Positions 16,142-24,870 of a DNA stretch of 64,000 nucleotides are shown here, piece after piece. The DNA is from Ignavibacteria bacterium (lineage in GTDB: Bacteria > Bacteroidota > Ignavibacteria > Tepidaquicellales > Tepidaquicellaceae), in contig JADJAH010000003.1 in assembly GCA_016704345.1 (NCBI GenBank), positions 533,170-597,169 on the forward strand, read 5' to 3'. Made by a program: the position numbers and the translations under genes. The stretch's first letter is position 1. Each line of letters starts with the position of its first letter. The notes beneath the pieces are model-generated. The model was not told where the DNA came from, searched no databases, and was given only the letters and a program-made list of their open reading frames with translations.

Positions 16142-16209
16142 AATCAAGCAACAGAAACAAAATCAAAAAGCAAAATAAAACAAACAACAAATAACCTAAG
16201 GAGAAATAA

Positions 16210-16938
16210 ATGGCAAACAAAATAATCTCCGTTGCAATGTCTCTCTTCCTCGCAGTAACAATGTTGACTGGATGCGGAGAAGACAAAGAAACAGCAACTA
16301 AGAAAGCAACCGATGATGCTACCAAGAAGGTACAGGAATCGGTTCAGAAGACAGTTGATACACTCAAGAAAACAGTTGACACACTAAAATCAAACGTAAA
16401 AGAGGCAGTGGATAAAATCGATTCGGCAGTAACAGGAAACACACCAGCAGGAGATGTTTCAAAGAAATCTGACGGCAACATGGTAATGATGGAAACATCA
16501 ATGGGCAAGATCAAGATAAAGCTTTACACCGACAAAGCTCCTATTACCACCGGCAATTTCAAGAAACTTATCAATGAGGGATTCTATAATGGAATCAAGT
16601 TTCACAGAGTCATTGACGGCTTCATGATTCAGGGCGGAGATCCTTCAGGCAACGGCACAGGCGGTTCGAAAGAAACAATAAAAGACGAATTTGCTCCGGG
16701 CTTAAAGCACAGCAAGAAGGGAATTCTTTCGATGGCCAACAGAGGACCGAACACAGGTTCATCACAGTTCTTCATCACCCTTGCACCAACCGACTGGCTT
16801 GACGGAAAGCATGCGATCTTCGGAGAAGTTGTAGAAGGAATGGATGTAGTTGATAAGATCGGCAAAGTAAAGACAGGTCCGAATGACAAGCCCGAAAAAG
16901 ATATAGTGATGACAAAAGTTTACATGATGGAAAAGTAA
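16210..16938 (+). CDS. Cyclophilin-type peptidyl-prolyl isomerase lipoprotein
   Basis: 242 aa. Signal peptide with lipobox LTGC (Cys22), so probably a membrane-anchored periplasmic lipoprotein. Residues about 28-80 are a Lys/Asp/Thr-rich helical linker with repeats such as VDTLKKTVDTLKSNVKEAVD. The C-terminal domain is a compact cyclophilin: FHRVIDGFMIQGGDPSGNG, MANRGPNTGSSQFFITL and HAIFGEVVEGMDVVDKI, with all main active-site residues present (R, F, Q, M, F visible). It speeds proline isomerisation in folding. Ribosome-binding site TAAGGAG lies before the ATG; a terminator follows. Confidence 0.93.
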   Translation: MANKIISVAMSLFLAVTMLTGCGEDKETATKKATDDATKKVQESVQKTVDTLKKTVDTLKSNVKEAVDKIDSAVTGNTPAGDVSKKSDGNMVMMETSMGKIKIKLYTDKAPITTGNFKKLINEGFYNGIKFHRVIDGFMIQGGDPSGNGTGGSKETIKDEFAPGLKHSKKGILSMANRGPNTGSSQFFITLAPTDWLDGKHAIFGEVVEGMDVVDKIGKVKTGPNDKPEKDIVMTKVYMMEK

Positions 16939-16963
16939 TATAACACAAACAAGATTTATCAGA

Positions 16964-16997
16964 GCCGCGCCGGATGAATTCCGGTGCGGCTTTTTTT
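16964..16997 (+). terminator. Rho-independent terminator
   Basis: GCCGCGCCGG (16964-16973) pairs with CCGGTGCGGC (16981-16990), then T7. Confidence 0.9.
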
Positions 16998-17274
16998 ATG
17001 CCCGGAGAAATACGGGATTTGCTGGCCGCCGATTTGGAAGGCCAAGTTTATTCAGGCTGAAGTCATCGATTACCGGCACTACCATCTTGAAGGAACATTA
17101 CCAAGCGATTACTGTGCAGATCCCTATCCCGCTGAACTTATCTGTTATAATTTAGGAATCCCGAATATTGAACCACACTATATGATATGGATTGCTGAGT
17201 ATTGTGGCATGTCCGTCGAGTCTAAAAAATGCAGGAAGTTTTATCCATGCAAACAGAATGACCATACTAAATGA
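16984..17274 (+). CDS. Small Cys-rich hypothetical protein or remnant
   Basis: Open frame of 96 codons starting at a GTG inside the preceding terminator. Internal sequence looks protein-like (ADPYPAELICYNLGIPNIEP, then WIAEYCGMSVESKKC and CKQND), with seven cysteines, but no family is recognised and no credible start or ribosome-binding site is present. It may be the 3' part of a lost gene. It does not overlap other genes. Confidence 0.35.
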   Translation: MRLFLCPEKYGICWPPIWKAKFIQAEVIDYRHYHLEGTLPSDYCADPYPAELICYNLGIPNIEPHYMIWIAEYCGMSVESKKCRKFYPCKQNDHTK

Positions 17275-17349
17275 ACAACAAATTCTATTGATTGTGCATG
17301 ATAATTATTGCAAGTTTTATACGGTTGAAACAAATGAAAGGAGATCGAC

Positions 17350-18852
17350 ATGAAAACATTAATCATTTGCTTTCTCTTGCTGACATCTGCAACTTCATCT
17401 GCACAGCTTCAGCATTATGATTCAAGCTACACGCTCATTTCCTCCGGCACTTCCGACCTGCTGAATCCGGTATTCTACAAAGGCACAGAATCATTCATAT
17501 TCTCCTACGAAAATGAATGCATGATGCTTTATGAGAAGAGAAATTCCGGATTGAGTAACATAGCTGTCCGAAAGATGAAGAAGGACACGGTCGGTTCAGA
17601 AGTGATGCTGACAAACGACGCACTCTTCAATACCAATGCAGCAATTGCGCATACAAAGCGTTCAGCCAGTATTAAAAAAGCTCTCGCTGTATTTGAAACA
17701 AGATCTCTTGGAGTAACAAAACTCCGGTACGCGCATTACAACGGTTCTTCATGGAGTGATGCGCAGTTCATCACAAGTGACACTGTTCAGACTTCATCGC
17801 CTTCTGTTACAAATCTCGGTGTTGATACAAGTAATGTATTTCTTGTTGCCTATAGGAAGTATAATGAGATTTTTCTCCGAAGATTCGAGAACGGAATTTG
17901 GGGCAACGAATTTCTGATCTCACCTTCCGATACAAGCAGAAATTACTATTCCCCGGAAATTATCAGCAACAGCTTTAATTCTAGTTTCGGAGCCGCGCAT
18001 ATTGCATTCAATTATGATTCATCAGGAATTGCAAGGATCATGTATGCAATTGTTACATCAGTCTCATTGGATTCGCTTAGAATAAATTCATACTCCAGAT
18101 TCTCACAAAGCGGTAGTCAGTCCGTAACCGGTTTTTCTTTGAACTACAATTTCTATCCTGTTTTGAATTTTGATTACTTCACGGGCAACAGTAAGAAATT
18201 CTATTCGGCAATAGTGAAGCCACCGAGTGCTCCATCGCTGATTGCCCAGGATGAATTATCGGGAGATAATTACTACGGAAGCGGAACTTCAATTTCAATA
18301 CTCACGGATGAAATTTCGCAGTATATGGGAATCAGCTGGCTAAACAAATCAGGTGATACTACATGGGCGTGTTGCAGACACATAGGTTATGGGATCTCAC
18401 GGTTCAGAATAAACAATGCTGCACAGGAAAAGACTATAGCTATAAGCCCATTGATGTTGAATATGTCTAACTACAGGCTGCTTGTCAGAATTGTATGGAA
18501 TGACTTTGAAAACGGGAGATATGTAATCAAGGCAAGTAATGGAACATTTGATCTGGGAAGCATTAATTCTGCAAATGGAATAGCAGATGAATTCGAGCTG
18601 TATCAAAATTATCCTAATCCATTCAACCCTTCAACAAAGATCAGTTACAAATTAAGAATGTCAGGTTACATTGTTTTTAAGATTCATGATATTGCCGGGA
18701 GAGAATTTAACTCGCTTGTGAACGCAAGGCAGAATGCCGGAAGTTACGAAATTATGTTTCCTTCAGGCAATCTTCCAAGCGGTGTGTATTTTTATTCGAT
18801 GTACATTGATGGAGTTGCAGTCGCGAGCAGGAAGATGGTTGTTTTGAAGTGA
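17350..18852 (+). CDS. Secreted protein with T9SS type A sorting domain
   Basis: 500 aa with a signal peptide (MKTLIICFLLLTSATSSAQ). The body is beta-rich, with no recognised domain beyond a possible propeller-like pattern (SSWSDAQFIT, NYYSPEIIS). The C terminus has the sorting signature YQNYPNPFNPSTKISY at about 418, then GVYFYSMYIDG and a basic end (SRKMVVLK). It is expected to be carried by the type IX system to the cell surface or outside. A strong ribosome-binding site (AAAGGAGA) lies upstream. A heptamer repeat begins directly after the stop. Confidence 0.88.
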   Translation: MKTLIICFLLLTSATSSAQLQHYDSSYTLISSGTSDLLNPVFYKGTESFIFSYENECMMLYEKRNSGLSNIAVRKMKKDTVGSEVMLTNDALFNTNAAIAHTKRSASIKKALAVFETRSLGVTKLRYAHYNGSSWSDAQFITSDTVQTSSPSVTNLGVDTSNVFLVAYRKYNEIFLRRFENGIWGNEFLISPSDTSRNYYSPEIISNSFNSSFGAAHIAFNYDSSGIARIMYAIVTSVSLDSLRINSYSRFSQSGSQSVTGFSLNYNFYPVLNFDYFTGNSKKFYSAIVKPPSAPSLIAQDELSGDNYYGSGTSISILTDEISQYMGISWLNKSGDTTWACCRHIGYGISRFRINNAAQEKTIAISPLMLNMSNYRLLVRIVWNDFENGRYVIKASNGTFDLGSINSANGIADEFELYQNYPNPFNPSTKISYKLRMSGYIVFKIHDIAGREFNSLVNARQNAGSYEIMFPSGNLPSGVYFYSMYIDGVAVASRKMVVLK

Positions 18853-18853
18853 G

Positions 18854-18998
18854 AAGTGAAAATTGAAAATTGAAAATTGAAAATTGAAAATGGAAAATGG
18901 AAAATGGAAAATTGAAAATTGAAAATGGAAAATGGAAAATGGAAAGTTGAAAACTGAAAATGGATAATGGAAAGTGGAAAGTGGAAAGTGGAGAATTG
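18854..18998. repeat. Degenerate 7-bp tandem array
   Basis: About 20 units of GAAAATT/GAAAATG/GAAAGTG directly after the stop codon of the preceding gene. Similar arrays follow the genes ending at 36330, 58005 and 59274. Confidence 0.9.
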
Positions 18999-19006
18999 AA
19001 AGTGGA

Positions 19007-19262
19007 GAATTTTTGCCGTTGTTGGTCTTAGCCCGCAATGAAGCACGTGAAAGTTCTCTCGAATTTTTGCCGTTGTTGGTCTTAGCCCGCAATGAAGCAC
19101 GTGAAAGTTCTCTCGAATTTTTGCCGTTGTTGGTCTTAGCCCGCATCAACAATATCTCCGATCCTAATGTAAATTTTCCAGCGGGCGAGACCCCGCCTGC
19201 AGAGATTGTACTTGATTTACCGACTGCGGGCAGGCAACAACTTACCCTAAACAACTACACTT
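19007..19262 (+). repeat. GTTGTTGGTC-family repeat, two perfect 54-bp units plus a full copy
   Basis: Units 19007-19060 and 19061-19114 are identical by eye; a third starts at 19115 and continues as a full copy to 19262 that matches 8613-8801 but lacks the 49-bp hairpin there. The full copy has GTTGTTGGTCTTAGCC at the left and CAACAACTTACCC at the right. Confidence 0.8.
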
Positions 19263-19290
19263 AATGAACTGACAGAGACACCCTGTGTTT

Positions 19291-19373
19291 GTTGTTGGTG
19301 ACCCAAAAGTTTGCATGGCTCTCCTTGATGTTAGTCACTCTCTACTTTGCAAACTTTTGGGAACACCAACAAC
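19291..19373. repeat. Long stem-loop
   Basis: Left arm GTTGTTGGTG + CCCAAAAGTTTGCA (19291-19315), right arm TGCAAACTTTTGGG + CACCAACAAC (19348-19373): 24 pairs with a small asymmetric bulge and a loop of 32 nt. It shares the GTTGTTGG end with the repeat family. Without a T-run it is not a typical terminator. Confidence 0.7.
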
Positions 19374-19410
19374 GGCGAAAATAGGGACTCAGCGGGAATG
19401 AAAGAAACAC

Positions 19411-19500
19411 GGGATGTTAAAGTCTCCCGCATTATTGACCGACGATCTCATCTTGAGTTTTCAGAGGGGACTCCACCTAGTGGCGGGCAGCGCGAACGAG
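19411..19500. repeat. Dispersed palindromic repeat, copy 1
   Basis: Shares AGTCTCCCGC, ATCTCATCTTGAG, GGGACTCCA and GGCAGCG...GAACGAG with 28149-28258. It is less perfect than the other copy. Confidence 0.6.
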
Positions 19501-19581
19501 AATTTGATAATTTTAGCAGTACATTTCTTTGAAAAGTATTGATCGAATAAACACATATTTTTTAAGATCGTTTTAGGAAAG

Positions 19582-21075
19582 TCAACTCGCGCGGGGAGAC
19601 CGATCACCTTTTAATTCACCCACCTTTTCCAAAAGCCATTTCTTAAAAGTAAGCTTAATGTCTTTAGATATTTCCGTTTCAAGAATGCCGATATCTTTTT
19701 TATTTCCGGATTCCTTTAAATTCAATAATTCATTTACAGCTTTAATAAAAATTCTTTCACGGTCTTTTAATTTATCCGAAAGATCTTTTGTATTTGCAAT
19801 GTATTCCTTTATTGACTTTATGAGAGAATTTGCCTGCTCAAAATAACCGAGTTCAAAATAAATAAGAAGCAGCAGTCTCTTAGCATCCATTTTAAAATAA
19901 AAGAAATCATTATGAACCATTATAAGATTTTCAAGGGCTTTGCCGAATTCTTTTCTTCCGAAATGAACATATGCCAACGAAAAATACCGTATGTTTTCAC
20001 GGTATTCCGGCTTTAATTCATTTATAAAATCATTTACAAAAGTTTCGAACCAGTCTGTTTCATTCAATGAAAATGCGGAGAGAGCAATATTCCTGAATTT
20101 AACTATATCCATAATATCATTCTCACTGTTTTTATACAAACCAAGCTCAACAGATCTTTTATGGATTTCGAATTGCTCTCTTCCGAATATTCCGGTATTA
20201 TCATTCAGACATTGCAGAGAACAGTATGAGATAAGCATTGCATATAAATAAAATCTTTCACTCTGACCAAAAAAAGAATAGTATTCATCTACCATTTTTT
20301 TAAATTCAAAATAGTGTTTATGATCTTCAGTATGTTTCATCATCAGGTATGCCGCATAGTTTACCACAACATAGGGATAAAATTTATCATTATTTTTTTT
20401 CATTACTTCCAAAACTCCAGGTGAATCAAGGTGATTCATAAGATTATCAATAAGATTTTCTCTCAAAATAACATTGTGCGTCTTTGCCGCGATGCTCAAT
20501 TCATGATTTCGGTAACCTTTTATGAGTGCTGCCACTGCAAAAAATTCACCTTGTGATAAGATAGATTCAACTGCCCCTGAAATGTCGCCCTTTTCAATAC
20601 AGTACACCATAGAGTTCTGAGCTGAATAAAATTGATTTATAAAATCCAGGGCACCACCTTTTTCAGGGAGTTCATTATTGGCTGTGGAATTATTAAATAT
20701 TTTCTCAAATTCTTTGTAAGATCTCTTCTCTCTGAGCCTGTTCAACAGATAGTATTCTCTCCTGTGGGAATCATCATTCAGCCCGGTCTGAATAAGAAAC
20801 TCTTTGCAGAGTTTAAACATTTCGGAAGACAGTGTATGTATAAATGTTTTTGATTTTAATTTATCATACTTTTTCCCGGGATACAATTGTTCATAAAAAT
20901 TCTTTTCGCTGAAACTTTCTTCTTCAAACCTTGGATAAAATTTCTTCAGACATTTGAAAAACGCCGATAAGTCCCGCCCGCGATTGAAGTAAGGCGACTC
21001 TATGAATAATTCTAATTCCCGGAATTCATGCGGTGTAAATGTTTTAATTAAATTTATAAGCTTGGAATCCTTCAT
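19582..21075 (-). CDS. Helical hypothetical protein of unknown function
   Basis: 497 aa, cytoplasmic by sequence (no signal peptide or membrane segment). N terminus LINLIKTFTPHEFRELELFI, then SPYFNRGRDL and YPRFEEESFSEKNFYEQLYPG; the remainder is a long run of helices with TPR-like spacing (about 150-470) and a basic tail. The N-terminal pattern resembles a lineage-restricted family in Bacteroidota/Ignavibacteria with no known function. It is transcribed divergently from the large FG-GAP gene at 21265, and the 189 bp between them should hold both promoters. No partner gene suggests a role. Confidence 0.7.
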   Translation of the reverse strand: MKDSKLINLIKTFTPHEFRELELFIESPYFNRGRDLSAFFKCLKKFYPRFEEESFSEKNFYEQLYPGKKYDKLKSKTFIHTLSSEMFKLCKEFLIQTGLNDDSHRREYYLLNRLREKRSYKEFEKIFNNSTANNELPEKGGALDFINQFYSAQNSMVYCIEKGDISGAVESILSQGEFFAVAALIKGYRNHELSIAAKTHNVILRENLIDNLMNHLDSPGVLEVMKKNNDKFYPYVVVNYAAYLMMKHTEDHKHYFEFKKMVDEYYSFFGQSERFYLYAMLISYCSLQCLNDNTGIFGREQFEIHKRSVELGLYKNSENDIMDIVKFRNIALSAFSLNETDWFETFVNDFINELKPEYRENIRYFSLAYVHFGRKEFGKALENLIMVHNDFFYFKMDAKRLLLLIYFELGYFEQANSLIKSIKEYIANTKDLSDKLKDRERIFIKAVNELLNLKESGNKKDIGILETEISKDIKLTFKKWLLEKVGELKGDRSPRAS

Positions 21076-21264
21076 AAAAAAGTTTGAATGGAAATTTCTG
21101 TAAGAATAAAATATTCAGAAGTTAAATTATAGCTTATTATTGATACATTCAGTCTCATTCTATATGATTAGTCTGTAAGAATCGCAAAAAATTTTGTTTG
21201 GAATAAGATATGAGAATAAGTATTTGTTAAATTATATTAATCAATCACATTTTCGGAGGGAAAA

Positions 21265-24200
21265 ATGAGAATTAGAAACATTACAATTGCAGCAGTAATT
21301 TCAATAGTTATATTTTCATTTAAAGGTTCAGGTTTCATTTTCGAATTCCCCGAAAACGGGCGGAACACCGGTGTTACATTAAAATGTCCTCCGCCGCCCT
21401 GCTTCGGAAATATTATCAAGAACCAAAATCATCCGGAGAATAATTCATTGGACAAGTCTGACGGTATTCAGACCGTATCAGAAGATATTGACAAGGATTG
21501 GTACTCAGGGGCAATGGAAAATATTCAGAGAGAAGAATATAATATTTCTTATTCCGAAGAACTGGGTGCGTTTCAGTCACCCAACCGTGCAAACAATATC
21601 CGTTTTATTTATCATAATGACGGGTTCACCGCTAAAAATAGGATTAACAAAATTCCGCTTTTTGATCTCAGGGATAAAAGTATTAAGGAAAGTGATAAGA
21701 AGTATGAGAGTGTTCCTGAGTGGAGCATAGATTTCAAATTAACAATGGTCAATAATGAATCTTCTATAGCAGAAGGTGAACTAAGTGCTGCAGGAAATAA
21801 GGCTTTCATAGAAGATCAAAACATAAAAATCAATTATACTAACAATGAAGAAGGTATGCGGCAGGATTTTATAATTAAGAAAAAACCTGAAGGCGAAGGA
21901 AAGCTGAGATTGAACATAAATGCCGGCACAAAATTAAAGATGGTAGTCGGAGCAGATGCGCTAATGTTTAAGGACAACCAGGGAGTTGAAAAGATGAAAT
22001 ATTCTGCATTAAAAGTATGGGACGCAAACGGCGTTGAATTGCGAGCCTATTTTGAGAAGAGTGAAAAATTACAAATTACAAATGACAAATTACAAATAGA
22101 AAATCAAAAATCACAAATCCGAAATTCCAAATCCCAAATCAAAGAATATCTCAAATCCTTTTCCATCGTCGTCAACGACGAAGATGCAGTTTATCCGATA
22201 ACTATTGACCCGCTTTCCACTACTCAAAGCTGGAAAGTAGAGAGCAATCAGGCAGGTGCTTACATGGGTTGCAGTGTCGCAACTGCCGGAGATGTTAACG
22301 GTGACGGGTTCAGTGATGTGATAGTCGGAGCAGAGGGCTATGACGGCGGTAATCGCAGAGAAGGAAGAGCTTTTGTTTATCACGGCTCTGCCACAGGATT
22401 ATCCCTGACTGCAAACTGGATAGCAGAAAGCGATCAGGATTCAGCTTACTTTGGCAACTGTGTTTCAACTGCGGGAGATGTCAATGGTGACGGATACTCT
22501 GATATTATAATCGGAGCAAAACAGTATACCAACGGACAGAAATTTGAGGGAAGAGCATTTGTATGGTTTGGAAGCTCAACCGGACTTGGTGCAAACGGTA
22601 CACCCGCGAATGCAGACTGGTCTGCTGAAAGTGATCAAGTCCGTTCATATTTTGGGTGGAGCGTTTCAACTGCAGGTGATGTAAACGGTGACGGATATTC
22701 TGACATTATTGTTGGTGCACCTTATTATTCAAACGGACATACATCAGAGGGAAGAACTTACTTTTTTTATGGTACAGCTTCTGGTTTACCTGCAACTGCA
22801 AACTTTACTGTTGAAAGCAACAGTTCTACGGGATTGTGTGGATTTTCAGTTTCCACTGCCGGAGACATTAATGGTGACGGATATTCCGATGTTATTATAG
22901 GAGGAGACGCATTATCAAATGGACAAACAAATGAAGGAAGAGTCTGGGTTTATCACGGTTCATCAGTAGGCATATCAACGGCTACTGCCAACTGGACAGC
23001 AGAAAGCAATCAGACCGGTGCTTTTTTCGGACATAGTGTGTCGACAGCAGGAGATGTAAATGGAGACGGGTACTCCGATATTTTAGTTGGCGCATTAAAT
23101 TTTGATAACGGTCAGACAAATGAAGGAAAGGTTTTTTTATGGTATGGAAGCTCAGCAGGTCTTGCAGCAGGTGGCGGCATTCCGTCAAATGCAGCCTGGA
23201 CTTATGAAAGCAATGTTGCCAATGATCAGGTGGGTGCCTGTGTATCAACAGCCGGAGATGTAACCGGCGATGGCTATGCTGATGTAATTTTTTATGCTGG
23301 CAGGGTTCCATTTGGTTTATATAATCTGGATTATGCAGCTGCTTTTTACGGAGGCTCAACCGGACTGCCACTGACACCGGATTGGAAACAGACCGATAGT
23401 GTTATATATAGTTACTTCGGTTCTCAAGTTGCAACAGCCGGGGATATTAACGGAGACGGAATCAGTGATGTAATTATCGGTTCTTTTAATTATAGTGTGC
23501 CTAATCCGGGAGATCAATATGAAGGAGCCGCTTTTGTTTATAACGGCTCTCCAGACGGACTGTCTTCCACTGCTGCAAACTGGACAGCTGATGGCAATCA
23601 GGCAAGCGGCGCTTTTGGACGATCTGTTTCATCTGCCGGAGACGTCAACGGGGACGGGTACAACGATGTGATAGTAGGAGCTTATTTATTTGACAACGGA
23701 GAGACTAACGAAGGGAGGGCATTTGTATATCATGGTTCTGCGAACGGACTTTCATTAACTGCAAACTGGACAGCTGAAATCAATCGGACCAATGCGGGTT
23801 TTGGAGTATCTGTTTCAACTGCCGGAGATGTCAACGGAGATGGTTATTCTGATGTAATTGTAGGTGCACATAAATATAGCAACGGCGAATCAAATGAAGG
23901 TGGGGCTTTTATTTATTACGGATCCTCTTCGGGTTTATCTTTATCAGCCAATCATACTCTTGAGATCAATCAGGTGGATGCTATTTTTGGATATTCTGTT
24001 TCAACTGCCGGAGACGTCAACGGGGACGGGTACAGCGATGTGATAATAGGAGCTCAGAATTTTGATAACGGAGAGTCAAATGAAGGTAAAGTGTTTGTTT
24101 ATTATGGTTCATCAATCGGACCAACCTCATCATTCAACTGGACAGCAGAAGGTAATCAGATAGACGCAAAATTTGGAGTATCTGTTTCAACTGCCGGAGA

Positions 24201-24870
24201 TGTTAACGGTGATGGATATAGCGATGTGATAATAGGGGCTATGGGATTTGACAACGGACAATTAGACGAAGGAAAAACTTTTGTTTATTTCGGATCGGCA
24301 TTAGGATTATCTTTAACACACAACTGGACTTTTGAAAGTAATCAGGCAAACGGACAATTAGGTATCAGCGTTTCAACAGCAGGAGATATCAACGGTGACG
24401 GGTATTCCGATGTGATCGTAAGTGCTCATACATATTCTAACGGACAGTCTGCCGAAGGCAGTGCATTTCTGTTCCACGGATCTTTAACCGGATTATCTTT
24501 AACGCCTAACTGGACAGGAGAAAGCAATCAGGCAGCATCACAATATGGATATTCAGTATGCACAGCCGGTGATGTAAACGGAGACGGATATTCAGATGTT
24601 ATTGTTGGTGCACCTGGCATTTCAAACGGACAAGGCAGCGAAGGAAGGACTTATGTATATAATGGATCTCCGAGCGGATTATCATCAACAGCAAGCCGGA
24701 TAATGGAACTTGATGTGAGTAATGCTTTCCTCGGGGTGTCAGTCTCGACTGCGGGCGATGTCAACGGAGACGGATATTCTGAAGTAATTGCAGGTGCAAA
24801 TAATTTTAACGGACCAACAACGGGGGACGTGCTGCAGTTTTTTATGGTAATGGAATTACAGGTAGAATAG
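21265..24870 (+). CDS. Giant secreted FG-GAP (integrin alpha-like) repeat protein, N-terminal segment
   Basis: 1201 codons with a strong ribosome-binding site (GGAGGGAAAAATG). Residues 1-30 form a hydrophobic signal-like segment. About 320-1180 hold roughly 13 repeats with SxSTAGDVNGDGYSDVIVGA, each with a Ca-binding DVNGDG loop, a beta-propeller architecture. At about 271-297 a 7-nt DNA repeat is translated as KLQITND/KLQIENQ/KSQIRNS/KSQIKEY. The frame ends at 24870, but homology continues one frame over: one extra G in the G5 run (24822-24826) would give an unbroken product of about 2240 aa ending at 27986. Confidence 0.88.
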   Translation: MRIRNITIAAVISIVIFSFKGSGFIFEFPENGRNTGVTLKCPPPPCFGNIIKNQNHPENNSLDKSDGIQTVSEDIDKDWYSGAMENIQREEYNISYSEELGAFQSPNRANNIRFIYHNDGFTAKNRINKIPLFDLRDKSIKESDKKYESVPEWSIDFKLTMVNNESSIAEGELSAAGNKAFIEDQNIKINYTNNEEGMRQDFIIKKKPEGEGKLRLNINAGTKLKMVVGADALMFKDNQGVEKMKYSALKVWDANGVELRAYFEKSEKLQITNDKLQIENQKSQIRNSKSQIKEYLKSFSIVVNDEDAVYPITIDPLSTTQSWKVESNQAGAYMGCSVATAGDVNGDGFSDVIVGAEGYDGGNRREGRAFVYHGSATGLSLTANWIAESDQDSAYFGNCVSTAGDVNGDGYSDIIIGAKQYTNGQKFEGRAFVWFGSSTGLGANGTPANADWSAESDQVRSYFGWSVSTAGDVNGDGYSDIIVGAPYYSNGHTSEGRTYFFYGTASGLPATANFTVESNSSTGLCGFSVSTAGDINGDGYSDVIIGGDALSNGQTNEGRVWVYHGSSVGISTATANWTAESNQTGAFFGHSVSTAGDVNGDGYSDILVGALNFDNGQTNEGKVFLWYGSSAGLAAGGGIPSNAAWTYESNVANDQVGACVSTAGDVTGDGYADVIFYAGRVPFGLYNLDYAAAFYGGSTGLPLTPDWKQTDSVIYSYFGSQVATAGDINGDGISDVIIGSFNYSVPNPGDQYEGAAFVYNGSPDGLSSTAANWTADGNQASGAFGRSVSSAGDVNGDGYNDVIVGAYLFDNGETNEGRAFVYHGSANGLSLTANWTAEINRTNAGFGVSVSTAGDVNGDGYSDVIVGAHKYSNGESNEGGAFIYYGSSSGLSLSANHTLEINQVDAIFGYSVSTAGDVNGDGYSDVIIGAQNFDNGESNEGKVFVYYGSSIGPTSSFNWTAEGNQIDAKFGVSVSTAGDVNGDGYSDVIIGAMGFDNGQLDEGKTFVYFGSALGLSLTHNWTFESNQANGQLGISVSTAGDINGDGYSDVIVSAHTYSNGQSAEGSAFLFHGSLTGLSLTPNWTGESNQAASQYGYSVCTAGDVNGDGYSDVIVGAPGISNGQGSEGRTYVYNGSPSGLSSTASRIMELDVSNAFLGVSVSTAGDVNGDGYSEVIAGANNFNGPTTGDVLQFFMVMELQVE

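Noticed and set aside
23000..23377. Histidine-rich minus-strand ORF
   Set aside because: Antisense of FG-GAP repeats; the His content comes from the codon pattern on the other strand.
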